A stretch of DNA of 64,000 bases from Sphingomonas radiodurans (GTDB lineage Bacteria; Pseudomonadota; Alphaproteobacteria; Sphingomonadales; Sphingomonadaceae): assembly GCF_020866845.1 (NCBI RefSeq), contig NZ_CP086594.1, positions 248,001 through 312,000 of the forward strand. The letters run 5' to 3'. Shown one piece after another: positions 31,616-41,246 of the stretch. The position numbers and the translations under genes were made by a program. The notes beneath the pieces are model-generated. The model was not told the DNA's origin, did not search any database, and saw nothing but the letters and a program-made list of their open reading frames with translations. Every line of letters begins with the position of its first letter. Within the stretch, counting starts at the first letter, position 1.

Positions 31616-32716
31616 ATGCTCTTCCCCCCCGCCTCTTGCGCGCGTCTCATCGTGAAGATCGGGTCGGCGCTGCTCGTCGATCCCGATGGGGCGGTGCGGC
31701 GGGATTGGCTTGCCGGGATTGCCGCCGATGTCGCCGAGCGCACCAAGGCGGGGCAGCAGGTGGCGATCGTTTCCAGCGGCGCGATTGCGCTGGGCGCGCG
31801 GCGGCTGGGCTTGCCGCGTGGTGGCCGGGCGAGCCTTGAGGATGCGCAGGCCGCCGCTGCGACGGGGCAGATCGCACTCAGCCAGACATGGGCCGAGGTG
31901 CTCGCGGCAGAGGGACTGACGGCGGCGCAGATGCTCGTCACGCTCGACGATCTCGAAGATCGGCGGCGCTATCTCAATGCCGCCGCGACGCTCGGGCGGC
32001 TGCTCCAGCTCGGCACGGTGCCGATCATCAACGAGAATGACAGCGTCGCGACCGCGGAGATCCGCTTCGGCGACAACGACCGGCTTGCCGCACGCGTGGC
32101 GCAGGCGGCGGGGGCGCAGGGCGTGGTGCTGCTGTCGGACATCGACGGCCTCTACGATCGCAATCCAGCGCAACCCGGCGCGGTGCACATCCCCGAGGTC
32201 GCGCGGATCGACGCGCGGATTGCCGGGATGGCGGACGATGGCTCGGCATCGGGCATGGGATCGGGCGGCATGGTGTCGAAACTTGCCGCAGCCCGCATCG
32301 CGTGCGGTGCGGGCGTGGCGCTGGCGATCGCGTCGGGGCGGATCGAACGCCCACTCTCCACGCCGGCGCGGCATACGATCTTCCTGCCCGAGAAGCGGAC
32401 AGGCGCGCGCAAGGCGTGGCTCGCCGGGCGACTGACGGTGCGCGGGACAATCCACGTCGATGCCGGCGCGACGCGTGCGCTGGCGGGCGGGCGGAGCCTG
32501 CTCGCGGCGGGGGCGATACAGATAGCCGGGCGGTTCGTGCGCGGCGACGTAGTGGCCATCGAAGGCCCCGACGGGATAATCGCGCGCGGGCTTGCGGAAT
32601 ATGATGCGGCCGAGATGCTGCTGCTGCTCGGGCGGCGCAGCGAGGAGCAGGAGGCGCTGCTCGGCTATGCGCCGCGTTCGGCGCTCGTGCACCGCAACCA
32701 TATGGCGCTGCTGTGA
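31616..32716 (+). CDS. proB: Glutamate 5-kinase
   Basis: First enzyme of proline synthesis, 366 residues. Amino-acid kinase domain: RLIVKIGSALLVDPDG, VSSGAIALGARRLGL, INENDSVATAEIRFGDND, LLSDIDGLYDRNP and GSGGMVSKLAAARIA. The C-terminal PUA domain (about residues 275-350: GTIHVDAGATRALAGGRSLL, FVRGDVVAI) is present, as in the long form. The TGA overlaps the GTG of the next gene (GTGA), linking proB to the reductase downstream. proA is not adjacent. Confidence 0.96.
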   Translation: MLFPPASCARLIVKIGSALLVDPDGAVRRDWLAGIAADVAERTKAGQQVAIVSSGAIALGARRLGLPRGGRASLEDAQAAAATGQIALSQTWAEVLAAEGLTAAQMLVTLDDLEDRRRYLNAAATLGRLLQLGTVPIINENDSVATAEIRFGDNDRLAARVAQAAGAQGVVLLSDIDGLYDRNPAQPGAVHIPEVARIDARIAGMADDGSASGMGSGGMVSKLAAARIACGAGVALAIASGRIERPLSTPARHTIFLPEKRTGARKAWLAGRLTVRGTIHVDAGATRALAGGRSLLAAGAIQIAGRFVRGDVVAIEGPDGIIARGLAEYDAAEMLLLLGRRSEEQEALLGYAPRSALVHRNHMALL

Positions 32717-33594
32717 TCCTGGCCCTCACTGGCGGCACCGGCTTCGTCGGGCGTGCGACGATCGACCGCGCGCTTGCCGCTGGACATCAGATCCGCGCGC
32801 TTACCCGCCGGCCGCAGCCGCCGCGCGACGGCGTGACGTGGGTGGCGGGCGCGCTCGACGATCCGGCGGGCCTGGCATCGCTCGTGGCGGGCAGCGACGT
32901 GGTGATCCACATCGCCGGCGTCGTGAACGCGGCCGACCGCACAGGGTTCGTCGCCGGCAATGTCGAAGGCACGCGTGCGATCCTGGCGGCGAGCGGTGAG
33001 CGGCGTTTCGTTCATGTGTCGTCGCTATCGGCGCGCGAACCGCAGCTTTCGAACTACGGCTGGTCGAAGCATGCCGCCGAAGCGCTGGTGGCAGCGGACG
33101 GCGCAGACTGGACGATCGTGCGGCCGACGGGGGTTTACGGACCGGGCGATACCGAGCTGCGCGACATGTTCCGGATGGCTGCCAATGGGATCGCGTTGCT
33201 GCCGCCACCGGGGCTGGTGTCGCTGATCCATGTCGATGATCTCGCTCGCTTGCTGGTCACGCTCGCCGAGCGACCCGGCGCGCACACGATCTACGAGGTC
33301 GATGACGGCAGCCGTCTGACGCATGCCGAGCTCGCGGCAGCGATCGGGCGCGCGGTGGGGCAGCGCGTGCTGCCGCTGCACCTGCCGGCCGCGCTGCTGC
33401 GGCTGGGTGCGAAAGTCGACGGTCTTGTCCGCGGCGCCGGAGCGAAGTTGACGGCGGATCGCGTCGGCTACCTCAGCCATCCCGACTGGACAGCGCGCAC
33501 GCAGTACCGGCCGCCGCTTGCCGTCTGGGCACCGACCGTAACGCTCGCCGACGGCCTGGCGGCAACCGCGCGCTCCTATGGCATCGCACGCTGA
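32713..33594 (+). CDS. NDUFA9-like NAD(P)-dependent reductase, candidate ceramide reductase
   Basis: 293 residues, atypical/extended short-chain dehydrogenase. The GTG start gives MILALTGGTGFVGRATIDRAL, a GGTGFVG nucleotide-binding loop; HIAGVVN and FVHVSSLSAREPQLSNYGWSK, with a YxxSK-like variant active-site region, follow. RPTGVYGPGD is conserved. In Caulobacter the NDUFA9-like CerR, encoded with spt and an ACP, reduces the ceramide precursor. The location here just before acp and spt supports the same role by analogy; without context it would be called only a NAD-dependent epimerase. Confidence 0.75.
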   Translation: MILALTGGTGFVGRATIDRALAAGHQIRALTRRPQPPRDGVTWVAGALDDPAGLASLVAGSDVVIHIAGVVNAADRTGFVAGNVEGTRAILAASGERRFVHVSSLSAREPQLSNYGWSKHAAEALVAADGADWTIVRPTGVYGPGDTELRDMFRMAANGIALLPPPGLVSLIHVDDLARLLVTLAERPGAHTIYEVDDGSRLTHAELAAAIGRAVGQRVLPLHLPAALLRLGAKVDGLVRGAGAKLTADRVGYLSHPDWTARTQYRPPLAVWAPTVTLADGLAATARSYGIAR

Positions 33595-33650
33595 CCATGC
33601 TTCCGCCGCATTCGATTGGCACCCCTCCCCCGAATAGCTAAGGAGCCGCC

Positions 33651-33893
33651 ATGAGCGACCGAAACAGCATCATCGACACGATCCAGGCCCAGATCGAACC
33701 GTTCAACAAAAAGAGCGTGACGATCACCGAAGCGACGACGTTCCAGGGCGACCTGGAATGGGATTCGCTGACGGTGATGGATTTCGTCGCGGCGATCGAG
33801 GATGAATTCGACATCATCATCACGATGAACATGCAGGCCGAGATCGAGACCGTCGGCCAGCTCGCCGATGCGGTGGCGAAGCTGAAGAACTGA
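33651..33893 (+). CDS. Acyl carrier protein, sphingolipid-associated
   Basis: 80 residues. Phosphopantetheine site Ser39 in LEWDSLTVMDFVAAIEDEFD, the helix II pattern of ACPs. It differs from housekeeping AcpP (which reads ADSLD) and lies directly before spt, as the specialised ACP that feeds acyl groups to serine palmitoyltransferase does in Caulobacter. AAGGAG precedes the ATG. Confidence 0.9.
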   Translation: MSDRNSIIDTIQAQIEPFNKKSVTITEATTFQGDLEWDSLTVMDFVAAIEDEFDIIITMNMQAEIETVGQLADAVAKLKN

Positions 33894-33896
33894 ACC

Positions 33897-33973
33897 CCGT
33901 TCGTCCCGAGCATCGTCGAGGGACATGCCGCGCGCGATCCGCCCGGTGTCTCGACTGCGCTCGACACGAACGG
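33897..33973. repeat. Palindromic intergenic repeat, family A, copy 3
   Basis: CCGTTCGTCCCGAGCATCGT...GTCGAGGGACA and GTGTCTCGACTGCGCTCGAC plus ACGAACGG form inverted arms. Fills nearly all of the gap between the ACP gene and spt, starting right after the ACP stop. Confidence 0.86.
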
Positions 33974-33989
33974 TTTGGGACATGAACCT

Positions 33990-35252
33990 ATGACCGAGAC
34001 CGGCCTCCAGGCGGAAGCTTTGCCCTTAGATCCAATCGCCGTCGCGCCTGAACGCGACCTGTTCGACAAGTTCGGTCCCTTGGTCGCCGAGCGCCAGGCG
34101 CTGCTCGATTCGGGCGTGCGCGATCCGTTCGGCATCGTGATGGAGGAGGTGAAGTCTCCGACCATCGCCGTGATCAAGGGCCGCGATACGATCCTGCTCG
34201 GCACCTACAATTACATGGGCATGACGTTCGATCCCGACGTCATCGCCGCGGGCAAGCAGGCGTTCGACAAATTCGGCACGGGCACCAACGGCAGCCGCGC
34301 GCTGAACGGCACCTTCCACGATCATATGGAAGTCGAAGCCGCGCTGCGCGACTTCTACGGCATGTCCGGCGCGATCGTCTTTTCCACTGGCTATCAGGCG
34401 AACCTCGGCATCATCTCGGCGATGGCGGGTAAGGGCGAATACATCATCCTCGACGCCGACAGCCACGCCTCGATCTACGACGGCTGCGCAATGGGCAATG
34501 CCGAAATCGTGCGCTTCCGGCACAATTCGGTCGAGGATCTCGACAAGCGGCTCGGCCGCTTGCCGCCAGAGCCGGGTAAATTGGTCGTGCTGGAGGGCGT
34601 CTATTCGATGCTGGGCGACACCGCGCCGCTGAAAGAAATGGTCGCGGTCGCCAAGAAGCATGGCGCGATGGTGCTGGTCGACGAGGCGCATTCGATGGGC
34701 TTCTTCGGCCCGAACGGCCGCGGCGTATACGAGGAACAAGGGCTTGAGGATCAGGTCGACTTCGTGATCGGCACCTTCTCCAAGTCGGTCGGCACGGTCG
34801 GCGGCTTCTGCGTATCGAACCATCCCAAGTTCGAGATCCTGCGCTTCGTGTGCCGGCCGTACATCTTCACCGCCAGCCTGCCGCCATCGGTGATGGCGGC
34901 CGCGGCGGTGTCGATCCGCAAGCTGATGGGGGCGACGGACAAGCGCGAGCGGCTATGGGCGAACACGCGCCAGTTGCATGCTGGGCTAAAGGCGCTCGGC
35001 TTCCGCCTGTCGACCGAGACTGCAGAATCGGCGATCGTTGCGGTCGTGCTCGATGATCAGGCGCAGGCGATCAGCATGTGGCAGCGGCTGCTCGAGGCGG
35101 GGCTCTACGTCAACGTCGCGCGGCCGCCGGCAACCCCGTCGGGCATGTACCTCCTGCGCTGCTCGGTCTGTGCCGAGCATACGACCGACCAGATGGCACG
35201 CGTGATCGCGATGTTCGAAGCAGCAGGCCGCGCCGACGGCGTGATCGACTAG
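33990..35252 (+). CDS. spt: Serine palmitoyltransferase
   Basis: First committed step of sphingolipid synthesis: serine + palmitoyl thioester to 3-ketodihydrosphingosine, a soluble PLP homodimer. 420 residues from ATG 33990, the exact length of the Sphingomonas paucimobilis enzyme, and block for block alike (LLGTYNYMGMTFDPDVIAAG, LNGTFHDHMEVE, DADSHASIYDGC, VLVDEAHSMGFFGPNGRG). PLP lysine Lys265 in IGTFSKSVGTVGGF. A TTG five codons upstream is possible but less likely. Operon-like order reductase-ACP-spt. Confidence 0.97.
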   Translation: MTETGLQAEALPLDPIAVAPERDLFDKFGPLVAERQALLDSGVRDPFGIVMEEVKSPTIAVIKGRDTILLGTYNYMGMTFDPDVIAAGKQAFDKFGTGTNGSRALNGTFHDHMEVEAALRDFYGMSGAIVFSTGYQANLGIISAMAGKGEYIILDADSHASIYDGCAMGNAEIVRFRHNSVEDLDKRLGRLPPEPGKLVVLEGVYSMLGDTAPLKEMVAVAKKHGAMVLVDEAHSMGFFGPNGRGVYEEQGLEDQVDFVIGTFSKSVGTVGGFCVSNHPKFEILRFVCRPYIFTASLPPSVMAAAAVSIRKLMGATDKRERLWANTRQLHAGLKALGFRLSTETAESAIVAVVLDDQAQAISMWQRLLEAGLYVNVARPPATPSGMYLLRCSVCAEHTTDQMARVIAMFEAAGRADGVID

Positions 35253-35300
35253 CGCCAGACCGCTTCCGCCAGCGGAACGACTCTGATAATCCTTGCACCC

Positions 35301-37247
35301 GTGAACGCGGACGACGCTGTGGAACAGGGCGCGGGCGAACGCGCGAGCGGCCTGAAATGGCTGGCGCCCGGATGGCGCACCGTGATGCTGGTGGTGATGG
35401 GCGTGCTCGGCATCGGCGTGCTCGTCGCGCTGATCATCACGCTCGGAGAGGCGAACAAGCAGCGCAATCGCGCGATTACGCTGCAGTCGCACAGCTACGA
35501 CGTGATGATCCTCGCGCGCACGCTGTCAGGCACCATCGCGCGGTCCGAGGCATCGCTCGGTCGCTACGTCATCTCCGGCGATAAGCAGCTCGGGCAGCTA
35601 TATGTCGAGGACTGGCGGCGCGCCGGCGAACAGATCGAACGCCTGGAGACCCTGACGCGCGACAATGACGATCAGAAGGCGAGGATCGACCGGCTGCGCG
35701 CGGCCTATCTTGCGCGCGGCGAGCAATTGTCGCTGACTGCCCTCTCGACGAATTACGGCAAGAACGATCAGGCGCTGTCGCGTTACTATCAGGCACGCAA
35801 GGCGGCAGCGCTCGATGAGATCAACCTGTTGCTCGACGCGATCATCGATGGTGAGCGGACGCTGCTCAATCGGCGGACGACCGCGGCGCTGGCGCTGGTC
35901 GAACGGTCGACGCGCGCGGCGTTCGTGCTGTCGGCGTTTGGCGTGCTGCTGCTGCTCGGCGTGATCGCGCTGGGATGGCTGACCGTGCGGGCACTGACCG
36001 AGCGCACCATTGCGCGCGCCGAGGCGAACATCGAGCGCGCGCGGGCCGAGGAACTCGCGATCGTGGTTGCCGATGCCACGGCCGAATTGCGCGTGCAGGA
36101 AGCGCGACTGCGGCAGGTGCAGAAAATGGACGCGGTGGGCCAATTGACTGGCGGCATCGCGCACGACTTCAACAACATGCTGGCCGTCGTGATCGGCGGG
36201 CTTGAGCTGGCGCGACGCAGCCACGCGGCCGGAAGCGGCGATGTCGCGCGGCATCTGGCGAGCGCCACCGAGGGCGCGACACGCGCCGCCGACCTGACCC
36301 GCCGTTTGCTCGCATTCGCGCGCGAGGAGGCGATCAACCCCGAGCCGATCGCGGTGGGTGCGCTGATCGCCGGCATGCGCGATCTCCTAGACCGCACGCT
36401 CGGCGACGGAATCAGTGTCGAGATCGACGATCAATCCGCTGGTGCCTGTGTACGCGCGGATCGCGTGCAGATGGAGAACACGCTCCTCAATCTGGCCGTC
36501 AACGCACGCGACGCGATGGAGGGGCGCGGCACGCTGACAATCACCGCCGCGACCGCAAGCGGCGCAGACGGCGAGCTGGTGACGATCGCGGTGCGCGACA
36601 CTGGCTGCGGCATGACGCCCGAAGTCGCCGAGCGGGTATTCGAGCCATTCTTCACCACCAAGCCGGTCGGCAAGGGTACCGGGCTAGGCCTCAGCCAGAT
36701 CTTCGCCTTCACGCGTCAGCAGGGCGGTGACGTGACCATCGACACCGCGCCGGGCGCGGGCACCGTGGTGCGGCTGAGCTTGCCGCGCGATGGCACCGCG
36801 ACGACGCTGGCGATCGTTGCCGACGTCGCGCCAATTGGGCCGGCACCCCTTGATTCAATCGTCGTGCTGGTGGTGGAGGACGATCCGCGCGTGCTGGCCG
36901 CGACGACCGGTGCGCTGGAGGAACTTGGCCACCAGGCGATCGCGTGCGACGATCCGCTGGCGGTGCCCGCCCTGCTCGATCAGCATCCAACGATAGACCT
37001 GATCCTGAGCGACGTGCTGATGCCGGTCCGCACTGGCCCCGAGATGATCGCCGCGCTCGATCCACGCTACGCGCATCTGGCGGTGCTGTTCGTCACCGGC
37101 TTTGCTGGCGAGACGAGTGATGGGAATACGTTTGGCGAGCATCCCGTGCTGCGCAAGCCGTTCACGCTGGTCGGGCTGGAGACGGCGATTGCGGAGGCGA
37201 TGGCGCGCAAGCGGCCGGTGGCGGCGGATCGCATTGCGGCGGAGTGA
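35301..37247 (+). CDS. Hybrid sensor histidine kinase with CHASE3-like sensor and receiver
   Basis: 648 residues from a GTG. Two membrane spans (about 29-50, VMLVVMGVLGIGVLVALIIT; and 205-225, AFVLSAFGVLLLLGVIAL) bracket a roughly 150-residue periplasmic helical domain typical of CHASE3. A helical linker leads to HisKA with phospho-acceptor His288 in GGIAHDFNNML. Then comes HATPase_c (NLAVNARDAM, DTGCGMTPEV, GKGTGLGLSQIFAF) and a receiver with Asp571 in LILSDVLMPV. No separate response regulator is adjacent. It lies between spt and lptFG; a role in envelope sensing is only a guess. Confidence 0.92.
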   Translation: MNADDAVEQGAGERASGLKWLAPGWRTVMLVVMGVLGIGVLVALIITLGEANKQRNRAITLQSHSYDVMILARTLSGTIARSEASLGRYVISGDKQLGQLYVEDWRRAGEQIERLETLTRDNDDQKARIDRLRAAYLARGEQLSLTALSTNYGKNDQALSRYYQARKAAALDEINLLLDAIIDGERTLLNRRTTAALALVERSTRAAFVLSAFGVLLLLGVIALGWLTVRALTERTIARAEANIERARAEELAIVVADATAELRVQEARLRQVQKMDAVGQLTGGIAHDFNNMLAVVIGGLELARRSHAAGSGDVARHLASATEGATRAADLTRRLLAFAREEAINPEPIAVGALIAGMRDLLDRTLGDGISVEIDDQSAGACVRADRVQMENTLLNLAVNARDAMEGRGTLTITAATASGADGELVTIAVRDTGCGMTPEVAERVFEPFFTTKPVGKGTGLGLSQIFAFTRQQGGDVTIDTAPGAGTVVRLSLPRDGTATTLAIVADVAPIGPAPLDSIVVLVVEDDPRVLAATTGALEELGHQAIACDDPLAVPALLDQHPTIDLILSDVLMPVRTGPEMIAALDPRYAHLAVLFVTGFAGETSDGNTFGEHPVLRKPFTLVGLETAIAEAMARKRPVAADRIAAE

Positions 37248-37349
37248 CGGGCGCTGCGCCAGCACCGCTGAGCGATCGGGGCTGGCGCTTGGCAACCCTT
37301 CGCTCTACCGCGCGATGATTCTTAGTACCCGAGCACCAGCGCGCCATCC

Positions 37350-38546
37350 ATGAAATCGATCGACCGCTACATGGCCCGGCTGATCGCGCTGCCGTTGTTC
37401 TCGACGCTCGTGATTTCCGCGATGCTGCTGGTGCTCGATCGCATGCTGCGGCTGTTCGACTTCGTCGCCACGGAAGGCGGCCCGGTCAACGTCGTGTGGA
37501 AGCTCCTTGCTAACCTGCTGCCGGAATATCTCGGGCTGGGCATTCCGATCGGGCTGATGCTCGGCATCCTGCTGGCGTTCCGCCGGCTTGCGACCTCGTC
37601 CGAGCTCGACGTGATGCGCGGCGTGGGGATGAGTTATGGCCGGCTGCTGCGCGTGCCGTACATGTATGCGATCGGGCTGGCGCTCGTGAACCTGGCGATC
37701 GTCGGGTTCATCCAGCCCCGCGCGCGTTATGCCTATGAAGGTCTGAGGTTCGAGCTGCGCACCGGCGCGTTGGGCGCCTCGATCAAGGTTGGCGAATTCA
37801 CGCATCTCGGCGATCGAATGACGCTGCGGATCGAACGCAGCCGGGAGAACGGTCGCGCACTCTCGGGCATCTTCGTCCATGCGCAGACACCCAAGGGCGA
37901 CTGGATCGGCGTGACGGCGCAGAGCGGGCAGTTCCTCGCGACCGACGATCCCAACACGATCATCTTCCGCCTGACCAACGGCACGCTCATCCACAACCGC
38001 CCCGACTTCGCGACGCCGCGCGTGTTGACGTTCAGTGCGCACGATCTGCCAATCGACTTGCCGCGGTTCGGGCAGTTCCGCCCGCGCGGGGGGCGCAACC
38101 TGGAATATACGCTGCCCGAACTCGCACGGCTCGGCGTGAAGGGGCAAACCGAGCAGGCGCGCGACAGCAGCCAGGCGGAGCTGTATTTCCGCTTGGTCGA
38201 GGTGTTCACGATGCTGCTCTTGCCATTGCTGGCGGTCGCGCTCGGCGTGCCGCCGAAGCGATCGACCTCAGCGCTTGGTGTGTTCCTGTCGATCGTGATG
38301 GTGGTCGCGTATCACAAGGTGAACCAATATGCCGCGTCGGTCGGCGAACTTGGCCGGGTCGATCCGCTGCTCGCGCTCGGGCTGCCGTTCCTCGTTTTCG
38401 CTGGGCTGATCGTGTGGATGTTCTACACGCTCGCTTATGTGCCCGGCGGCCAGCCGATCGGCGCGCTTGAGCGCGTGGCGGGCAAGGCGCTGTCGGCGAT
38501 CACCCGACGGATGCCTGGCCGCCGCTGGCGGGAGGCCCGCGCATGA
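37350..38546 (+). CDS. lptF: LptF-type permease of the lipopolysaccharide/envelope-lipid exporter
   Basis: 398-residue YjgP/YjgQ family protein. It starts MKSIDRYMARLIALPLFSTL with the first membrane span and DRMLRLFDFV, then LLPEYLGLGIPIGLMLGILLAF and ATSSELDVMRGVGMSY, then a periplasmic beta-jellyroll (LGDRMTLRIERSR, GIFVHAQTPKG) and three C-terminal spans. It forms the transmembrane dimer with LptG, driven by LptB, that extracts lipid from the inner membrane. First of a two-gene pair. Confidence 0.93.
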   Translation: MKSIDRYMARLIALPLFSTLVISAMLLVLDRMLRLFDFVATEGGPVNVVWKLLANLLPEYLGLGIPIGLMLGILLAFRRLATSSELDVMRGVGMSYGRLLRVPYMYAIGLALVNLAIVGFIQPRARYAYEGLRFELRTGALGASIKVGEFTHLGDRMTLRIERSRENGRALSGIFVHAQTPKGDWIGVTAQSGQFLATDDPNTIIFRLTNGTLIHNRPDFATPRVLTFSAHDLPIDLPRFGQFRPRGGRNLEYTLPELARLGVKGQTEQARDSSQAELYFRLVEVFTMLLLPLLAVALGVPPKRSTSALGVFLSIVMVVAYHKVNQYAASVGELGRVDPLLALGLPFLVFAGLIVWMFYTLAYVPGGQPIGALERVAGKALSAITRRMPGRRWREARA

Positions 38547-39634
38547 CTTCGTTTTTCCCCTCGCGCACCGTCGCGCTATACATGGGGCGGATGTTCCTGA
38601 TCCGCACCTTCGGCATCCTCGCCGGGCTGGTGCTGGTGCTCCAGGCGCTCGACCTGCTGGGTGAATCGGGCAAGATCCTGGCGGTGCCCGGTAATGGCGA
38701 TGCGCAGGTTTGGCAGTATATGTCGCTGCGCGTGCCGCAGATCATTGCGCGCTTCCTGCCCTTTTCGGTGCTGCTCGGCACGATCCTGACGCTGATCACG
38801 ATGAACCAGAACAGCGAGATCGTGGCGCTGAAATCGTCCGGCCTGTCGGCGCACCAAGTGCTGGCGCCGCTGATCATCACAAGCTTCGGCGTGGCGGCAC
38901 TAAGCTTCGCGTTCAACGACCGGATCGTATCGCGCGCCACGGCGACGCTTAGCCAGTGGCAGAAGGTCGATTACGGACCCTTGCCGATCGACCGCGGTGA
39001 TCGCTCCAACGTTTGGGTGCGGACCGACGACGATCTGATCGAGGTCGACCAGATCAAGGGCCGCGGCGAGGCCGCGCAGCTCGGCGACGTGACGCTGTAC
39101 GAACGCGACAGCGGGAACCTGCGGGCGATCGTGACCGCACCGCGCGGGCAGCGCAGCGGTGACGGCTGGGCAATTGGGCCTGCGCGGCGCTTCGACGTGG
39201 CCACGGGGCGCGTGACCGCCGTTGGCAGCCTGATCATCGCGCGCGGCGTGACGCCAGATCAGTTCACGCTCTCGACCGTCAATGCTGACGGGCTGTCATT
39301 CTCCGCGCTGAACGCCGCAATCGACGATCTCGCCGCGGCAGGCCGCCCGACCAAGGCGCTCGAGGGCGCCTTGTGGCACAAATTGTCCGGGCCGCTGTCG
39401 TCGGTGCTGATGCCATTGCTCGGCGCAGTGGCGGCGTTCGGCATCGCGCGCTCGGGCAAGCTCTTCATCCGCGCGGTGATCGGGATGGCGCTCGGCTTCG
39501 CCTATTTCGTGGCCGACAATTTCGCGCTCGCGATGGGCAATCTGGGCGCCTACCCGCCGTTCCTGGCGGCGTGGGCGCCCTTCCTGCTGTTCCTTTTGAT
39601 CGGCGAGGCTGTGCTGGTCCGCACCGAGGAATAG
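38543..39634 (+). CDS. lptG: LptG-type permease of the lipopolysaccharide/envelope-lipid exporter
   Basis: 363 residues, partner of LptF, overlapping it by ATGA at 38543. Same layout: first spans (YMGRMFLIRTFGILAGLVLV), LRVPQIIARFLPFSVLLGTILTL, MNQNSEIVALKSSGLSAHQVL (the coupling region toward LptB), periplasmic jellyroll, then C-terminal spans (VLMPLLGAVAAFGIARSGKL). Convergent with the SDR gene at 39648 after 13 bases. Confidence 0.93.
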   Translation: MTSFFPSRTVALYMGRMFLIRTFGILAGLVLVLQALDLLGESGKILAVPGNGDAQVWQYMSLRVPQIIARFLPFSVLLGTILTLITMNQNSEIVALKSSGLSAHQVLAPLIITSFGVAALSFAFNDRIVSRATATLSQWQKVDYGPLPIDRGDRSNVWVRTDDDLIEVDQIKGRGEAAQLGDVTLYERDSGNLRAIVTAPRGQRSGDGWAIGPARRFDVATGRVTAVGSLIIARGVTPDQFTLSTVNADGLSFSALNAAIDDLAAAGRPTKALEGALWHKLSGPLSSVLMPLLGAVAAFGIARSGKLFIRAVIGMALGFAYFVADNFALAMGNLGAYPPFLAAWAPFLLFLLIGEAVLVRTEE

Positions 39635-39647
39635 CCTCGCTGCCGCG

Positions 39648-40445
39648 TCAAGCGGTGGTGCGGCCGTATTCCTGCTTGGTGACGGGATGGCTCGACGACA
39701 GGCCGCCATCGACCGCAACTGCCTGACCATTGACGTAGCTGGCGTCATCCGAAGCGAGGAACAGCGCGACCTTGGCGAGTTCCTCGGGCTGCGCGCCGCG
39801 CCGAAGCGGGTTGAGGCGGCCGACGCGGTCGATCTTGCCGGCATCGCGGGCATAGTCGAACACTGGCTTCGTCATCCCCGTTTCCGTGAGGCCAGGGCAA
39901 ATTGCGTTGACGCGCACGTTCGAGCCCGAAAGCTGCTGCGCCGAAACCTTCGCCAGATTGATCACGCCGGCCTTCGACGCCGAATAGGCTGGCGAGCCGG
40001 CACCTGAACGGATGCCCGCGACGCTCGCCGTGAGGATGATCGCGCCCTGCCCCCGCTCGGCAATACGCGGCGCGGCGTGCTTGATCGCCAGGACCGGGCC
40101 GATCAAATTGACGCGCAGCACTTCGGTGATCAGCGCCACGTCGGTATCGAAGATGTTGGCCATCCCGCCCGATATGCCAGCGTTGGCGAACATCACGTCG
40201 AGCCCACCGAACGTGTCGCACGCCAGCGCGACGGTGCGGATGACATCCTCCTCGTTGCCGGCATCCATCTCGATCGCCTGTGCGGTGCCGCCGGCGGCAC
40301 GGATCGCCTCCGCCGTCGCTTCGGCGCCTACCTTGTCGGCGACGATGACTTGCGCGCCCTCCGCCGCGAACAGCGTGGCGGCGGCACGACCGATGCCGGA
40401 TCCGGCGCCAGTGACGATGATCGACTTGCCGGTGAACCTTGCCAT
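39648..40445 (-). CDS. Short-chain dehydrogenase/reductase (classical SDR)
   Basis: 265 residues. [15 protein letters not shown] cofactor loop, ADKV acidic end of beta-2 (NAD preference likely), NAGISG, catalytic Ser in ILTASVAGI and Tyr-Lys in [22 protein letters not shown] follows. Second of two tandem ATGs (40445) is chosen because GGAG lies six bases before it. Last gene of the leftward set SDR-SDR-kinase-ADH-ACAD, 29 bases after the next SDR. The oxidised hydroxyl substrate is unknown. Confidence 0.9.
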   Translation of the reverse strand: MARFTGKSIIVTGAGSGIGRAAATLFAAEGAQVIVADKVGAEATAEAIRAAGGTAQAIEMDAGNEEDVIRTVALACDTFGGLDVMFANAGISGGMANIFDTDVALITEVLRVNLIGPVLAIKHAAPRIAERGQGAIILTASVAGIRSGAGSPAYSASKAGVINLAKVSAQQLSGSNVRVNAICPGLTETGMTKPVFDYARDAGKIDRVGRLNPLRRGAQPEELAKVALFLASDDASYVNGQAVAVDGGLSSSHPVTKQEYGRTTA

Positions 40446-40474
40446 CATATTCTCCAATCCGTTTGCGGGGACGA

Positions 40475-41239
40475 TCAGATCGTCACGCCGCCGTCGATCA
40501 CCATCGTCTGCCCGGTCATGAACCCGCTCGCCTTGGACGCAAGATAGACCACCGCGCCGGCGATCTCGTCGGGCTCGCCGATCCGGCGCAGCGGTGTGGT
40601 GCGATTGCGCTCGGCGACGGCCGCCTCGTCTTCCCACAGCGCCTTGGCAAAATCGGTCTTGATCAGCCCGGGCGCGATGCAGTTCACGCGGATGCCGTGC
40701 TTCCCGTATTCATGCGCCAGATTGCGCGCGAGCTGCATGTCGGCCGCCTTCGAGATGCAATAAGCGCCAATCACGGTCGATCCGCGCAAGCCCCCAATCG
40801 ACGAGACGATCACGATCGAGCCGTCCTTGCGCTCCTTCATCTCGGGGGCAACCATCGTGATTAGCCAGTGGTTCGACAGGATGTTGTTGTCGAGGATCTT
40901 GCGGAACTGCTCGTCCGCGATCCCCTCCTGCGGGCCGTAATACGGGTTCGACGCGGCGTTGCAGACCAGGCAGTCGATACGCCCGAACGCGCGGCGGCTC
41001 TCGTCGACCAGGTTCTGCAGCGCCGCCTTGTCGGAGATGTTGGCCGCAACGGCGATCGCGGTTCCTTCGCCGAAACGGGCATTGATGTCGTCCGCGACGG
41101 CTTGCGAGGCGTCCTGCTTGCGGCTGGAGATGACAACCTTGGCGCCCTGCTCGGCGCAAGCGATCGCACTCGCCTTGCCGATCCCGCGCGACGATCCGGT
41201 GATGACGACGACCTTGTCGGTCAGATCGAATAGCGACAT
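40475..41239 (-). CDS. Short-chain dehydrogenase/reductase (classical SDR)
   Basis: 254 residues. [15 protein letters not shown] cofactor loop followed by ISSRKQD (an Arg/Lys pattern favouring NADP), [11 protein letters not shown] in place of the usual NAG, catalytic [10 protein letters not shown] and [11 protein letters not shown], then [15 protein letters not shown]. Related sequences are annotated as 2,4-dienoyl-CoA or 3-oxoacyl reductases, but the substrate is not determined. Its ribosome-binding site (GAGAGGGAA) is supplied by the repeat that ends eight bases upstream of the ATG. Confidence 0.9.
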   Translation of the reverse strand: MSLFDLTDKVVVITGSSRGIGKASAIACAEQGAKVVISSRKQDASQAVADDINARFGEGTAIAVAANISDKAALQNLVDESRRAFGRIDCLVCNAASNPYYGPQEGIADEQFRKILDNNILSNHWLITMVAPEMKERKDGSIVIVSSIGGLRGSTVIGAYCISKAADMQLARNLAHEYGKHGIRVNCIAPGLIKTDFAKALWEDEAAVAERNRTTPLRRIGEPDEIAGAVVYLASKASGFMTGQTMVIDGGVTI

Positions 41240-41246
41240 GTAAGTT

